The notes below the pieces were generated by a model. The model saw only the letters and a program-made list of their open reading frames with translations, had not been told where the DNA came from and did no database searches. This document shows positions 1-12,739 of a stretch of DNA of 64,000 bases, piece after piece; positions within the stretch are counted from its first letter, which is position 1, and every line of letters begins with the position of its first letter. The translations under genes and the position numbers were made by a program. The DNA is taken from positions 24,431,033-24,495,032 of the forward strand of contig CM049309.1 of NCBI GenBank assembly GCA_026874595.1, in the 5' to 3' direction. The stretch comes from Sipunculus nudus. Taxonomy: Eukaryota; Annelida; Sipuncula; Golfingiida; Sipunculidae.

Positions 1-1589
1 CCCTGAATAAATCTCTGAATGGTGTCATTTCGGTGATTTTTTGCCGAGTTACTGGGAGCTGAACTAGGTCATTTCTTTTAAAAGGCATGCTAAAATTACA
101 ATCGCCAAATTTAAAATTGAGGTATTGGTGACACAAACTGCTTCAGCCTCTATTGTACGGGGGTTTTTGGTCATCAGTACTTTAACCCATAATTATTCTA
201 GAACAGCAAGAGCTAGCATCCCCAAATTTTATGGAAAAATCAGTCATGTCAAATGTTGTGGGATTGATCTTTTTGTGGTGCCACCTGCATGGACTTACAT
301 TTTCCAGGGAATAAGCTAGAAATCCTTTGAAAATCTTCTTCTCTGAAATAATTTAGCCAAATTGTTCAATATTTCACAGAAATTATCCCACACACGAGCT
401 TTTCAAGTTTGTTCAAATGGTTTGGGTTTGATGAATTTTGGCCGAGTAACAGAAATTTGAACCCACTCATATGTCCAGTAAGCAAACTAACAATCTTGGG
501 AACAAGAGGAGCTGTCATTATTATGTTTTGTGCAAATGTTGGTCACATGACTAATATTTGAAATTAGGTTTAAGTTTTTAGGCCACAAGTTTCAAATATT
601 TCACAGTGTAGATGCAATGACTTTTATGTATACCCAATTGACTTAATGTAACTCACTTATCAAATTAGTGTATACTCGTTGGTAAATGGGAAAAAAATTA
701 ATTTTTACAGCATTGTATTACTATTTATTACTATTTTAAAAGTTGCTATTTGACAGACGTTTCAATTTCAAGGTTATTCTGTGCACCCACCGTCCAGTTC
801 CCTGATAACACCTGCTAATGCATTAAGTGCATTAAGTCAACCTGTAGCCTGATCTTGTGTACTAACTACCAGGTGTAACAAAGGCTGGGGTGTGCACAGC
901 ACAAGCCTGACTACTGTGCATATGAATCAGCAGTAATAGTAATTTGTATGTTAACCAGTCTGTTAAGACTATTATGTCAACCAGCCTGTCAAGACTATTG
1001 TAAAGTGAACCAGCCTGTCAAGACTATTGTAGATTGACATGATCTTGATGGGATTATTATACCAAAGCGTTTTATATCAGTGCTGAATTCTTTATAAATT
1101 TCAGAACAGGTTTACAGTTTTCTACAATAGAGTATATAAAAATTAACATTGTTAACAAGGCAAGTGTAAAAAGCTTGGGAATAGTGCCTATTTATATTTT
1201 TCGAGTATTCCCACTGCCCAGGGAAGTATGCTTATACCCTGGGAAATTCACAACCCTACCTAGTTTCCTGAAAGATGGGGCCAAACCATAAGATTTAACT
1301 GAAAGCTCCAAATTTCCAAGCATGAGGTCTTGATGAGAAAATCTTTAGAAACCGTAATTTAAGATCAGGCCTGTATTCCATTCAGAGCAGTTACGTGTAA
1401 TCATCAGTTGCTGAATACCTTTTATCATTGAAACTAAAAACTAAGTCATATGCCTTCTTCAGATAAGTAGCTTGGCACCACACTGTTATTTAGTTGCCAT
1501 GTACTTTGGATGTAGACATGGGTGGTTGACTAGTTTCCACTTCCATTCACACCTGCAGATCTGTAAATGGGAAATAAAACGTGTTGTAG
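1..1589. other. Upstream intron or flank of the SERBP1-like gene; no gene seen
   Basis: No convincing exon was found here. The stretch is AT-rich. At about 949-1034 there are three imperfect copies of a 26-29 bp unit (AACCAGCCTGTCAAGACTAT). Earlier exons of the SERBP1-like gene must lie before position 1, because the conserved N-terminal part of the family is missing from the window. A good-looking acceptor ends at 1558 (CTGCAG), but using it would place an in-frame TAA at 1564-1566. Confidence 0.5.
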
Positions 1590-1845
1590 CAAAGAGACAA
1601 CTGGTGAAACTGAAGGGGCAGAAGGAGCTGAAGGTGAGGACAAGACCCCAATCGATGAAGCCGCATTGGAAATGACCCTGGATGAATACAAAGCACAGCA
1701 AGCCAAGTCCCGTATGCAGGCCAAGTTCAATATCCGCAGGGCTGGCGAAGGCTGTGATGAAAACCAGTGGAAGAAAATGCATAAGCTGAAGAAGGCCCCT
1801 GTTGTTGATGACGACGAGGAGGAGAGTGAGGAGGAGGAAGATGAG
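1590..1845 (+). CDS. SERBP1: SERBP1/HABP4-like RNA-binding protein, penultimate coding exon
   Basis: This exon encodes an acidic stretch, then MTLDEYKAQQAKSR, then FNIRRAGEG...QWKK, and ends in a second acidic run (DDDEEESEEEEDE). The MTLDE(W/Y)K and (F/Y)N(I/L)R(K/R)..EG...QWKK blocks are hallmarks of the HABP4/PAI-RBP1 domain, whose members bind mRNA and inactive ribosomes. The donor is clear: GAG|GTAATC after 1845, phase 0, and it joins without a break to the next exon. The 5' edge is less sure. The frame is open from ATG 1567, but that ATG follows an in-frame stop, and the nearest usable acceptor is TTGTAG at 1584-1589. Either 1590 is the exon start or a short isoform starts at 1567. Invertebrates usually have one gene for vertebrate SERBP1 and HABP4, so the symbol names the family. 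Confidence 0.85.
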
Positions 1846-3896
1846 GTAATCTGTGGTCAATATACAGCAGCAGTGGCAGTGTCATGCAGTCATATAGGAT
1901 GTTTGGCACCTTCTATAATGTCACTTCTGTTTTGTGCTATATTGAAATATTTGAAGTCTATGACAATTTGAGCAATGAAAATGAATGATATTTGTATAGA
2001 ATCATTATTAAATATATGACAATATTTGTTAGTTGAAACACTCCATCCCTCCTTTGAAGAGATGGAAATCCAGTTCCCTTCTATTCAAATGGTGAAAATT
2101 TCTGCAGTGTACATTATGCACAGCAGATGGCATCTGATCAGTGACTGGTGGGGAAATTGCTATAGCATGATGTTATCATTTACAGCAACGTTTTACCTAA
2201 ATAGACTGTGCTGCCACAGATGTGTTATACTTTTGAACACCTGAAACCACCCCTAACTCAAAAGTTAGTTAGTCACTTAATATTCATTAATAGCATAAAC
2301 AAGTTACAACTTTTGAAAAGTGCAACAAGTTTTTCAGATTTTAGTTTGCTGCCAACAGTTGCACGTCACCATACATTTTTGTTTCTATTGGTTTGCCAGT
2401 TTATTTTAATACATGTAATAAGAAAACTGTTTCACTGTTCTTATTATCGTGATACAGTGTTAGTTGATGGCCACCACGTATGATAATTAATTAGTTGTAT
2501 TATAATCATGAAGCAGATGTCAATCGCATAAATACCCTAGTATGTGTCAGAAGAAAAAGTAAATCAAGGACAGAGATTAAACTTGCATTAAAGCGGGTCT
2601 GATATGTTGTGCAACTTGCAGTTGAACCATGAGAGTCAGTGCTATACACCTGCAGAAATCAGCTGCTGAGAATGACAAATTGGCCCCGCATGAATATATC
2701 ATGGGTCACTTGAAGCCATTGGGCGTTTGAGGCTGCTACATTTGAATATTCATGAAGAAATTCCTGATCAAATTAAGAGGTGACAAGTATATCCAAAGAC
2801 AAGCCTCTGAATACTGAAAATGAACGGGAGAGCTCACAAAATAAAGTTATCTCAATCTGAGTATCTCTGTCTGTAGACCAAACAGAATCATTGATTTCAC
2901 AGTTGTGGCTACACTGCATCAACAAATAACTCATCATATGCTAGTTAAATTGTTAAATTTCATGAGTATATCATAAAATAAATCTTTAGGTGGGGGCCAT
3001 TTTAGTGCTGATTGTCAACTTTCTCTGTCATTAGATGACCATTCCCTGTTTTGTTGACTTCGTGTAGCTGCACTCCTGGATGGTGCATATTATAGTACTT
3101 AAATTTCTCTTGTGTTTTTCATGTATATATACAAATTGACAACAATTTCATGTCCTTTCTCGGTGTTGTACAAAGTCCGGCCCTAGAAGCATCTTTGAGG
3201 TACTGAGCTGCAGCAAATGCCAAGCCATGACATTTGAAGTTTTGCTCCCAAAAAACAATATTTGCTGACAAAAGGAAAGCCTGTTTATACCATGCCCAGT
3301 CCTTGATGCAACTGAGCATGTGAGACTAGTAGCGCAATGGATGACATGCACTTATAAGACCTACGGTATATCTCCTTAGCTTATTTGAAATCTTCATCTG
3401 TCCACTCTGCGTTTAGCAATATAAGATCATATCGATTGAGATCAAATAAAGCCATGTGCAGTGTGTGTCAAAAATGATATTAGAAGAAAACCAGAACCAT
3501 AGACTCCTCAAATAAGTGATGAGGTATCATCAAAACACAACATTTCAGGTGTGAAAATCAAATTAAATGCTGCAGGCATAGTGTTTATTAATGCTGAGGC
3601 TACCGATATACTGATTTCTGCTGCAAATTGAAAAGGCCTTGTTCTTTAAAACAGCTTTACAGTTTACACTATTATGATGTATTTACATAGTTTGTATTCT
3701 GCTTATTCAGGCGTTTTCCTATTTGTATCTTTTCCATGCAGTGCATAACTGCCTATGTTTACAAGTAATGAAAATCTAAGGGCTGAACTTTGTATTTCAT
3801 AAGTTGCCTTACTAATTAGTAAAGCTAGACACAGCAATTTCATCTGAAAAGAAAAAAAGGGTAAACTTAAATGTTGATTTTTTGCATTTGTTTCAG
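1846..3896 (+). other. Intron of the SERBP1-like gene
   Basis: This 2051-nt phase-0 intron runs from GTAATC to an acceptor with a T-rich tract ending TTTGTTTCAG at 3896. Short open frames inside it show no family resemblance. No element with recognisable ends was seen. Confidence 0.8.
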
Positions 3897-4187
3897 GATG
3901 ATGAATTTGACCGCCATGGCAGAGCTAAGAAAACTGTTCCAATCGCTATTACGTTTGCTGATACACCTCGCCGTGGTCGTGGTGGCAGAAGGGGAGGAGG
4001 ACGAGGTGGCCGTGGGGGCCGTGGTGGAGGCATGGGTGAAATGAGAGGTGGTCGTGGTGAAATGGGAGGAGAAATGCGTGGAGGTGGCCGAGGCGGTGGC
4101 CAGCGTGGCCGAGGCCGTGAAGTGGCTGCACCCAATATAGTAGATGAAAATGATTTCCCAAGTTTGGTGAAAACTGCAGCATCCTAA
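3897..4187 (+). CDS. SERBP1: SERBP1/HABP4-like protein, last coding exon with RGG box
   Basis: The exon opens in phase 0 with DDEFDRHGRAKK, continues through VPIAITFADTPRRGRGG into about 55 residues of RGG/GRGG repeats interspersed with GGEMRG-type units, and ends PNIVDENDFPSLVKTAAS before TAA at 4185-4187. The arginine-glycine-rich box followed by a short D-x-x-D/E-F-P-(A/S)-L tail is the normal C-terminus of SERBP1, HABP4 and Drosophila vig proteins. RGG boxes of this kind bind RNA and are methylated by arginine methyltransferases in the family. No frameshift or stop is present, so the gene looks intact. The region after 4187 to about 4700 is probably 3' UTR, although I found no AATAAA in it. 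Confidence 0.93.
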   Translation, partial: DDEFDRHGRAKKTVPIAITFADTPRRGRGGRRGGGRGGRGGRGGGMGEMRGGRGEMGGEMRGGGRGGGQRGRGREVAAPNIVDENDFPSLVKTAAS

Positions 4188-4710
4188 AGCTAGCAGTGTC
4201 CTCCTGTGCTGCATGCAGAGCAGCAACGAATTCTCTAGAAGCAAACGACCACCATAATGGACCCCTCCTCAACAAGATGTCACAAGGCAACTATCTTTAA
4301 AAAATTGGTGTATGTGCTTGACTCACCATGGACCTCAGCAAGGCATGGTCTGCAGTCGCCTTGGCAAGCACTTTCAGCTTGGAGGACAAGTGTTGTCCCA
4401 GGGGTTAAATCTAATGCAAAGAGTGTTAATATTATAGATTCTCAGTGGTTAATGCGCCACAACAGACGATTTATACAAACAAACTTATTTTTTCTAGCAT
4501 TATAATTTCAACTCTTGTCCTGGAGACTTGCTAATATCATTTTCATATTTATAAATTGTATAGCCACGATATCAGCTTGTGATGGGGTTCGTCCATGATG
4601 AGATGTTCATTAGTTTTGGTCTCTTTAATGTTATTTTGATGGCTACCATTGAAGGAGTAAAGACCTGTATGAATGTTTGCCTTTGTATATTTTTTCCTGT
4701 GAAAAAGTGA

Positions 4711-5585
4711 TTTTTAGCCCTTAGGCTGATGGGCTATTGTCGTCACCGAAGCTGTCCGTCCGTCCGGCGTCTGTTAACTTTTACTTTGTGAGCGGGATAT
4801 CTCTAAAAGGATTCACCATAGGAATTTTTATTTCTTCGCTGAAGATGTATATTGACAGAATCTCGGTCAAGTTCCAAAACGGGTGACCTTGACCCATTTT
4901 TCTACATTTTAGAGCTGATTATAGAAAAACACTTTGAAGTTTATTTCTCAGGAACCATTCGATGGATTTTCACAAAACTTATTATGGTCATTGGGACTGG
5001 TTTGTACCTGCTGCACAAGTTTGGTGGCGCCACCAACAATTTTCGATTTTTAATGAATTTTTATCGGATTTTTCAACTTTGGTCTTGTGAGCGGGATATC
5101 TCTAAAAGGATTCACCATGGGAATTTTATTTCATCAGTGAAGATTTATATCGACAATATCCCAGTCATGTTCGAAGATGGGTGACCTTGACCTATTTTTC
5201 TACGTTTTAGAGCTGAATATAGAAAAACCCTTAGAAGCTTAATTCTCAGAAACCATTGGGTGGGTTTCACAAAACTTATTATGTTCATTGGGACTGATGG
5301 TCTGTACCTGCTGCACAAGTTTGGGGGCACTACCTACAATTTCTGATCTTTATGAATTTTTATCGGATTTTTCAACTTTGGCCTTGTGAGCAGAATATCT
5401 TCTTAAAGCATTTGGTGGATTGTTATGAAACATGGTACATACCTCTCCAGTTTAAATTTATAACTGAGACATATACAGATATGCATCCATGAGAGAACAA
5501 ATATTTTGTACTTGTTACTGTTACCACCTATTAACACTGTTCTTTTGGCAGAGGGCTTTTGTCAGCTTCTGCTGATATTCTAGTT
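4711..5585 (+). mobile_element. Non-autonomous rolling-circle-like element with three internal ~298-bp units
   Basis: The left end is TTTTTAGCCCTTAGGCTGAT followed by GTCCGTCCGTCC. The right end is GAGGGCT...TCAGCTTCTGCTGA (5-bp stem, 4-base loop) and then TATTCTAGTT. The subterminal AGCCC/GGGCT pair, the 3' hairpin and the CTAGTT end match the layout of other elements in this window. Inside, a segment beginning TGTGAGCGGGATATCTC recurs at about 4787, 5085 and 5383. No coding capacity is seen. Confidence 0.6.
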
Positions 5586-7832
5586 TTATTTTACAAAGTG
5601 GGAGGTGTGTTATGCTTGATCAATGTTATCATTTACACACTTATTTGGATAATTTTCAAAATATAACCAAATTTATTACAGCTGTCAGAATGTATCTGAA
5701 GGCAGGAGGTCCGAGAGGCCCTTATTTCAGCACAGTTGTACCCCTGCTGACAGTACTTGTATAAAACTGTTAACACAGTAGTGGTAGAGGTGTCCTGAAA
5801 TGTGTTGTGTGCTCTTCAATCTTTGAGGGCTTTATATAAAATAAAAATGCCCCACCTTCAGTCACTTCTGATTTAATGTTATAATTTTCCCATTGCAGCG
5901 AAGTAGTAAGAGGGGACATAGTTTTGTCGTCCGTCCATAAGTAATTGGCATAGTGCTCACATTTTAAGCCAAACCGTATGACCAAAACTCATCGTTTGCA
6001 TAAAGCTTGATGAACGATCTGGATACTGATGTCATGGTCACAAGACCCACTTATCGAAAAGCTTGTAGACATATTAAAGCTAACAGTGGCGTCATTTTTT
6101 CTTCCAGGGTGGGGGGTGGGTGACTTTGTATATATACACACGCACACGTACGTTTTTCAGCGTCTCTGAGTGACATATTCAACTATATATATATATATAA
6201 ATATATATATAATTATATATATATACTTAATATATTTGTTTAATCATATTTCAAATATTTATGAATTCTAAGCAAGGTTAAGATATAACATTTTTTAGTA
6301 AATGGATCCAAAGTCTTTAATTCTGTTTATTAATATATTTCATATGCAATATTATAATATTTTTCTCTGAAAAGTGGGGGGGGGGGGGGGGATGATAACA
6401 TTGACCATCCCCCCTCTTGCCAAAAAGTGGGGGTTTTTTATACACCCCCATCCCCCCCTAAATTGACGCCCCTGAAAGCTAACCTTTTCATCCCAAACCT
6501 TTCACTTAGGAGTCGCTTACCCATGTAAGGAAGAAACCTGTTGAATCCGAGGTTACAGGGGCAAGACCGGCTCCCTGAAAAGCTTGATGTGCAGGTAAAG
6601 CCAGTTTTCATAACGAGGCGTTCAGTTATTCCCACCATTCTCGGCCAGGGCATTTCATGGTATTTGCGACACAAAAAAGGGGGGGGGGGGGGATTGTGAG
6701 AATCGTTGAAAAATTTGGTCTAATTGAACCATAAGCTTTTATATTTTAACACGATAAACATTCCAAGAGACTTGTTTTAGAATTTTATTACTTTTTAACC
6801 AGGCGTTATTTTTAAATTTAAAATTTCACGTCACAGACGGGACAAATTTAAAATTGAATTATCTAACCAAAACTAATTATTTTTGCATCACACTGACAAA
6901 GTGACACAAGGTACTTAAATATTTATGCCATGTTATTCATAAGTAATTATTTATTATGCTGTATTTTTGTCATCACGGTATTTGTCCTGTCCGTGACATT
7001 TCACTTAAAAAATTTCAATATTAAAAAAAGCTTTTATTGACACAAACTCTTAGTTTCTTCTTTTAGGACTGGAGTACAAAATAACTGCAGGCTAATGTTA
7101 TAAAATTAGTAATACATGTATTAACTGAATAGCGATCAACTTAATTTGTCACGGACAGGACATGAAGGTATAAAAAATTTAAGTGTTTATGGAGCAACAT
7201 GGTACAAAAAATTACTGCAATATCAAAATAGCTGTAAAGACAAAAGAATATTAACTCTGCATTGGCTTGTAAGTTAAACTGTGATAAATAAACTTTAGTC
7301 ATAGGTGGCACATGACGTCACGGACAGAACAAACCTATAAATCCTATCCATGGCATGAACGTGTTTTACTAAAAGAAACCTGCAAATATCCACTACATGG
7401 TCAATCTTGCTTTCATGGCTGAGCTTGGCTAAGATTGAGAAATCTTCACAGTCGATACATATCAAACAAACCTTCGGTAATTCACATTTTCATTGTCAAA
7501 ACCTCAATATATTAATTACTTAAGGGAAATGTTTTTGAAACAAAAAAATCCAAACTTTTACTGAACTAGATTACGTTGAACTTTTTATTAATTTATTTTG
7601 GAAAAATTTACGCCTTTATATAAACAATTCGTTTATAAACAACTCTTATTGGTACATGGTCTTTATTTCAGAAAGGGGACCCAGACAGCATTAAAAAAAA
7701 AGAATTGTTACTATTTATGAAAATATCTTTTTTTTTTACAACATATTTCTATATAAACCTATTTTAAATCCCAGATGCAAAATTTTGCTGACATAAATTG
7801 GGAAAATTCACACTGCTTAAAATTGTAAAAGG
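5586..7832. other. Non-genic stretch with low-complexity tracts
   Basis: No gene seen. It holds remnants of a GTCC-type element near 5880-6110, an AT microsatellite at about 6186-6232, poly(G) runs near 6376-6391 and 6680-6692, and an imperfect inverted repeat of G-rich and C-rich tracts at 6376-6457. Confidence 0.5.
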
Positions 7833-8968
7833 TTTTATTAGCTCAGCCGACTATAAGTCATCTGAGCTATATTCGTGATCCATTGTCCTTTCGTCCGTCC
7901 GTAGATGTGGCACGTTTTGAAAACGTGAAACCTAGGAATCCAAAATTCGGCATAATGTTAGATGTCCCTAAGATCTCCTACCAAGCCGAAAAATGGGTCT
8001 TTGCGACTTCGTTCCTTTGAGAAATTAAGGAAAAACCTCAATTTTTTATTAAAAACCTATTTTTCACATTTCAGGACTACCTAATATCAAAACCACTTAA
8101 CTGATATGCCTCATATTAACCATAAATATTCCTCTATATAGTTCCTATGTACATGGCAGAAATATGGTCTGTATTATATAATTTAAAAAAGTTAGGGGCT
8201 CAAACAAAATGCATTTTGTAAAAAATCAGGAAAGTTATTTGATCACTTAACACAAAACATGTTAAAGCTAAGGACTTTTTTCCAGTAATATAATTTTAAT
8301 TAATCAAAATTTAATTGATTACACAAAATTAGATCAAAATCTTTTAAATTTTTTAAAATATTAGCAAAAATAAAAAATTGGTACCTTAAATTTTGGCCAC
8401 GGCACGATTTTTCCTGCAAGTACTGTGGATTTAATTTTCACAGCATGTACACAAGGATTAAATCTGTTAAAATCTGAAATTTGAAAATAAAAGCTGCACA
8501 ATTAGGCTAGTTATTGAATTTTTTTTTAAGACTCTTGTTGTATTTCCTTTCATTGTCAAGCAGTCCACTTTGGTCACTGTAGGTCATTCAGTGCATCTCT
8601 CTATGCTCCCCAGGCTGTTGTTATAACACTGTTGACTTAGTATTAAAATTAGGCATATTTGTCAAACATTGTGGGATTAATTTTTAACTCATATGACCAT
8701 ATATTTAACTTTTGAAAACTTAATTACCTTCACACATTATTTGTTTATATAATGTTACTTTTATATAACACCGTAGGCCCATTTTTCCCTTGGTGCATCA
8801 CTAAATGGTTTAGCTCATGTCCATTATTCTATAATCTACAGAGTTTCATTTTAGCAAGGTCATTTTCTCGTAGCTTTTTACATGAAAAACCAAAGAAATA
8901 AAAATATTTTGCAGTTACTAATATTTTCCGAAATTCAGCTGAGCGATGTGACCCATGGGTCCCTTGTT
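7833..8968 (+). mobile_element. Family-1 element, copy A (internally deleted)
   Basis: The left end TTATTAGCTCAGC...GTCCGTCC and the right end TTCAGCTGAGCGATGTGACC, completed by CATGGGTCCCTTGTT, match copies B and C. At 1.14 kb it is less than half their length, having lost the middle. The subterminal inverted repeat is GCTCAGC(T/C)GA with TCAGCTGAGC. The 3' end carries the 12-bp palindrome GACCCATGGGTC just before CCTTGTT. No open frame is conserved between copies. Confidence 0.7.
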
Positions 8969-9431
8969 AGTACTTCATCCATAAGAAGTTGCAGTATTCA
9001 ACAACTTTGACATTCATTCATCACAGACGAATACACCTCTTTCTCCAACATAGGAATAAACACGAGTGAAACACAGGAATGCCTGTAAGAAGCAAAGGAT
9101 TATCTAGGCTAGCTTAAAATAAAGTTTAATACTTTAATGCTGATCCATTATACAAACTTTAATTATACCATAGGAGACGATTTGAGGTGGATTAAGAAAA
9201 GTTGGCAGATCAAACAAAACTCTTTTTCCTCCGGAGAAACTGTTATATATCTGCTTATTCTCTACCTACAGTACAGTGATAGTAATCATTTCAGGGGTGT
9301 GTGAAATTGATCACATCCATTCAAAACCGTGTTTAAAGTCTGCCAGGAGAGGGCCATGGTCTTCTGACACGACTGACTAAATATTTCTTAAGTCAGACTT
9401 GAGCACTGTTAAAATGGAAGCTCATATACAG
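8969..9431. other. Spacer between family-1 copies A and B
   Basis: Nothing recognisable was seen in these 463 bases. Confidence 0.4.
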
Positions 9432-12076
9432 TTTTTAGCTCAGCTGACTATAAGTCATCTGAGCTATAGTCGTGGTCCATTGTCCGTCGTCCGTCCGTCT
9501 GTCCGTCCGTCCGTCCGTCCGTCCGTCCGTCCGTCCGTCCGTCCGTCCGTCCGTAGATGTGGCACGTTTTGAAACCGTAAGACCTAGGAATCCAAAATTC
9601 AGCATAATGTTAGATGTCCCCAAGATCTCCTACCAAGCCGAAAACTGGGTCTTTGCGACTTCATTCCTTTGAGAAATTAAGGAAAAACCTCAATTTTTTA
9701 TTAAAAACCTATTTTCACACTTCAGGACTGCCTAATATCAAAACCACTCATCTGTTTTTCCTCATATTTCCTATAAATAATCCTCAATATAATTCCTATG
9801 TACATGCCAGAAATTAGGTCTGTATTATATAATTTAAAAAAGTTATGGGCCCAAACATAATGCATTTGTAAATAATCAGGAAAGAAATTTTATCACTTAA
9901 CACAAAACTTGTTAAAGCTAAGCACTTTTTTTCCAGTAATATTACTTTTATTAATCAAAATTAAATTGTATACCCAAAATTAGATCAAAATCTTTTAAAT
10001 TTTTTAAAATATTAGCAAAAATAAAAAATTGGTACCTTAAATTTTGCCCAACTTTGACCATGGCACGTTTTTTTGCTGTAACTGCTGTGGATTTAATTTT
10101 CACAGCATGTTTTTGTTAGCATTTCAACTGTTAACACCAAAACTTTGAAACCAGTTGATCAAAAACTGTAGATTTTATTCAAGTTTTCAAGCACCATGTC
10201 ACATATTGCTAGTGTTATGCAGTTTGCTAGAGCTCAACTCCCGAGCTACAGCTCTAAGTTCCTTAAATTTGACATACAGTTAGATTTCTCCAAAATCCCC
10301 TACCATGCCAAGAATTTGGTCACTAGGACTTAATTCCTTCGAGATATCAATGAAAAACTTCATTTTTCCATTAAAAACTCATTGTTACTCTTTAAGACTG
10401 CCTAATATCAAAACAACTGATCTGACTTTGATCATATATAATATACATATTTTTCTATACATTCGCTATGCACATGCCAGAAATGATGTCAGTATTGTGT
10501 ATTTTTTAAGTTATGGGCCCAAACATAATGCACTTTGTAAAAAATCAAGAAATTTATTTACTCCCTTAACAAGGGCATTGCTGAAGCTAGAGATTTTATT
10601 GTCAGGGATGTAACATTATTTAATCAAGATTCAATTGAATACCCAAAATTAGTTATGAATTTTTCAAATTTTATAAGTTATTAGTATAAATATAAAATTA
10701 GTACCTTAAATTTTGCCCAACTGTGACCATGGCACGTTTGTTTCCTGAGAGCACTGTTGATATAATTTTCATATCATGCACACATAAGGATTTCAGCCTT
10801 TAATTTAGAAAGCTGAAAGAAATTGGCCAAATATTGTAGCTTTTATTAATGTTTTTTATGAGACCCTGTCAGTCTTTGGCTCTCTCCAGCCCCTCTTGAG
10901 TCACCTGTATGTTGACCTTGTTGACCTTTCATCAAATTATGCACGCTTGAGGCGAGAATCCAGGCAGCTTATGGCCAGCCACAGTTGATCCAGGTGTCCA
11001 ACCCAACTCATCTAGTAGTTATAACCAACAACATAACAATAAACAATAAATTAATAAATTTTTCTTGGTTTTTAATAACAAATTAAAGAAAAATAGAAAA
11101 GAAATTTGTTAGTTAATAATAACAGGAAATTAACTTGCAGTTACTGATGATATAAGAATCTTGTATCGATGGGTAGAATGTCACATATTCCAAATAACAC
11201 CATGCAGTCACCTATGGCATTTTTCAGTTCATTTTTAATGATAAAGAAGTAAATCATATTATTCATTACTAATCATTCGGGATTATATGAAGGAAATTAA
11301 TGATAGACAAAGATGCAGTTGATAATATTAATCTAGATTCCTACTGTGTCTAGTGTGTACATTGATGTGAAATTAGTCCAAAATGAATTTTTTACAGTTA
11401 TTTTTTAATATAAATAAAAGCCATAATACCAGGTACTTATGATCATTATTTAAATGTGTGAATTTTGTATATTCTGGATTCTCAAAATCATTGTTTGGTG
11501 AAAAGTGAATAAATACCAGACTTGGTGCAAATACTTTGTAATTGTATTTAAATACGAATATGATTATGTACTCCATTATAAAATTTCTTGCATAAAGAAT
11601 GGGAATTCAGGTAAAAATGAAAGTATATGAATACTCGTGCAAATACTTTCAAAATGTATTCATGAATGCATTCATGAATATATTCTTTAATATTATTTTA
11701 ATAATCATATCAGTTATATTTCATTTTAAAAAATCATATGATTCTCATATGATTTTTAATAAAAATTATATTTGGGACAATATTTGTAATTTTTTTAATA
11801 AATAGTTAAACTCTTATATTATATGTTCTGCTTATAAGTTATATGGCCAAGTCAAAATCTGTGTGACAATAGTACTCCATTTGTTAATAAAATAAATGAA
11901 ATCAATCCTCTTCCCTGTCTCCAAAGGTACTATCAAAATCATACATAAGCTAAACAACAACAACTCATAATACAGCTTATATTTATTACCACGCAAAACC
12001 AGCATGTGCCTCATTTCTAAATAATATTTTTTATCATATATAACAGCTGAGCTTCGTGACCCATAGGTCCCTTGTT
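9432..12076 (+). mobile_element. Family-1 element, copy B (full length, 2.6 kb)
   Basis: It starts TTTTTAGCTCAGCTGACTAT, has a long (GTCC)n run at about 9481-9552, and ends CAGCTGAGC...GTGACCCATAGGTCCCTTGTT. The body contains two related halves: the segment beginning CCAAGATCTCCTACCA near 9620 recurs in diverged form near 10291. The subterminal inverted repeats, microsatellite near the 5' end, 3' hairpin and absence of a target duplication fit Helentron-associated non-autonomous elements (HINEs, a Helitron relative). That class call is inferred from structure, because no Rep-helicase coding sequence is present. Confidence 0.65.
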
Positions 12077-12739
12077 TCCCCATGTTTTGCTCTTATTTCC
12101 AGTCAATCACCATATAAACCTTTAAAAATTAAAGAATTGGTCCTAATTTAACTATCAGTTACCACTGGCAAGTATTTTGCATGACTTGGGCCTAGATATT
12201 TAATATATATGCATCATATTTTAATTTCTGATTAATTTATTTAATTTGGACTAATTAACTATTTAAATGACTAAATAAGTAATTCTTGCATTAAAATTAA
12301 AAGATATGCTGTCAACTGTTTGAAATTTTTCTTAAAAAGACAAGATCTTAAACAAACCTGTCCCGTCCGTGACGCCACTCAATTAGCAATAAGAGAAACC
12401 GTTTGACAGGAATAAGAATAACGCCTTTTTTGTTACAAAACTGACTCTTAAAGCCATCATATGATGAGGACAAATAAACTTCATGTTAGATGAGCAGAAA
12501 TTTGTTATAATACGTAACCTTAAACGTATGTCGAAATGAAGTCCTGTCAGTGGCACTTTATTAGAAAGATAATTACAAAGTGATACAGGTGAGCCTATGT
12601 CTGACGCTTTAGCAGAAGTCCTTAGGGTAATTAATGTACCTCTGTTGGTCCTTATTCATGAAGTTACTTGCCAGTTAGTTTTAAACTATAAAGCCAAAAC
12701 TGTCCATGTCTTTCCCATCCGTGACCAAAAAAAAAACTT
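12077..12739. other. Non-genic stretch; nothing recognised
   Basis: AT-rich sequence with no exon, RNA gene or element end that I can support. Confidence 0.4.

Noticed and set aside
1567-1589. ATG 1567 as the true start of the SERBP1-like protein
   Set aside because: The family has a long conserved N-terminal part before this point, and an in-frame stop precedes the ATG at once. Left open only as a short isoform.
9435-9672. Frames over the GTCC run (TDGRTDGR and RPSVRPSV)
   Set aside because: Translation of a microsatellite.
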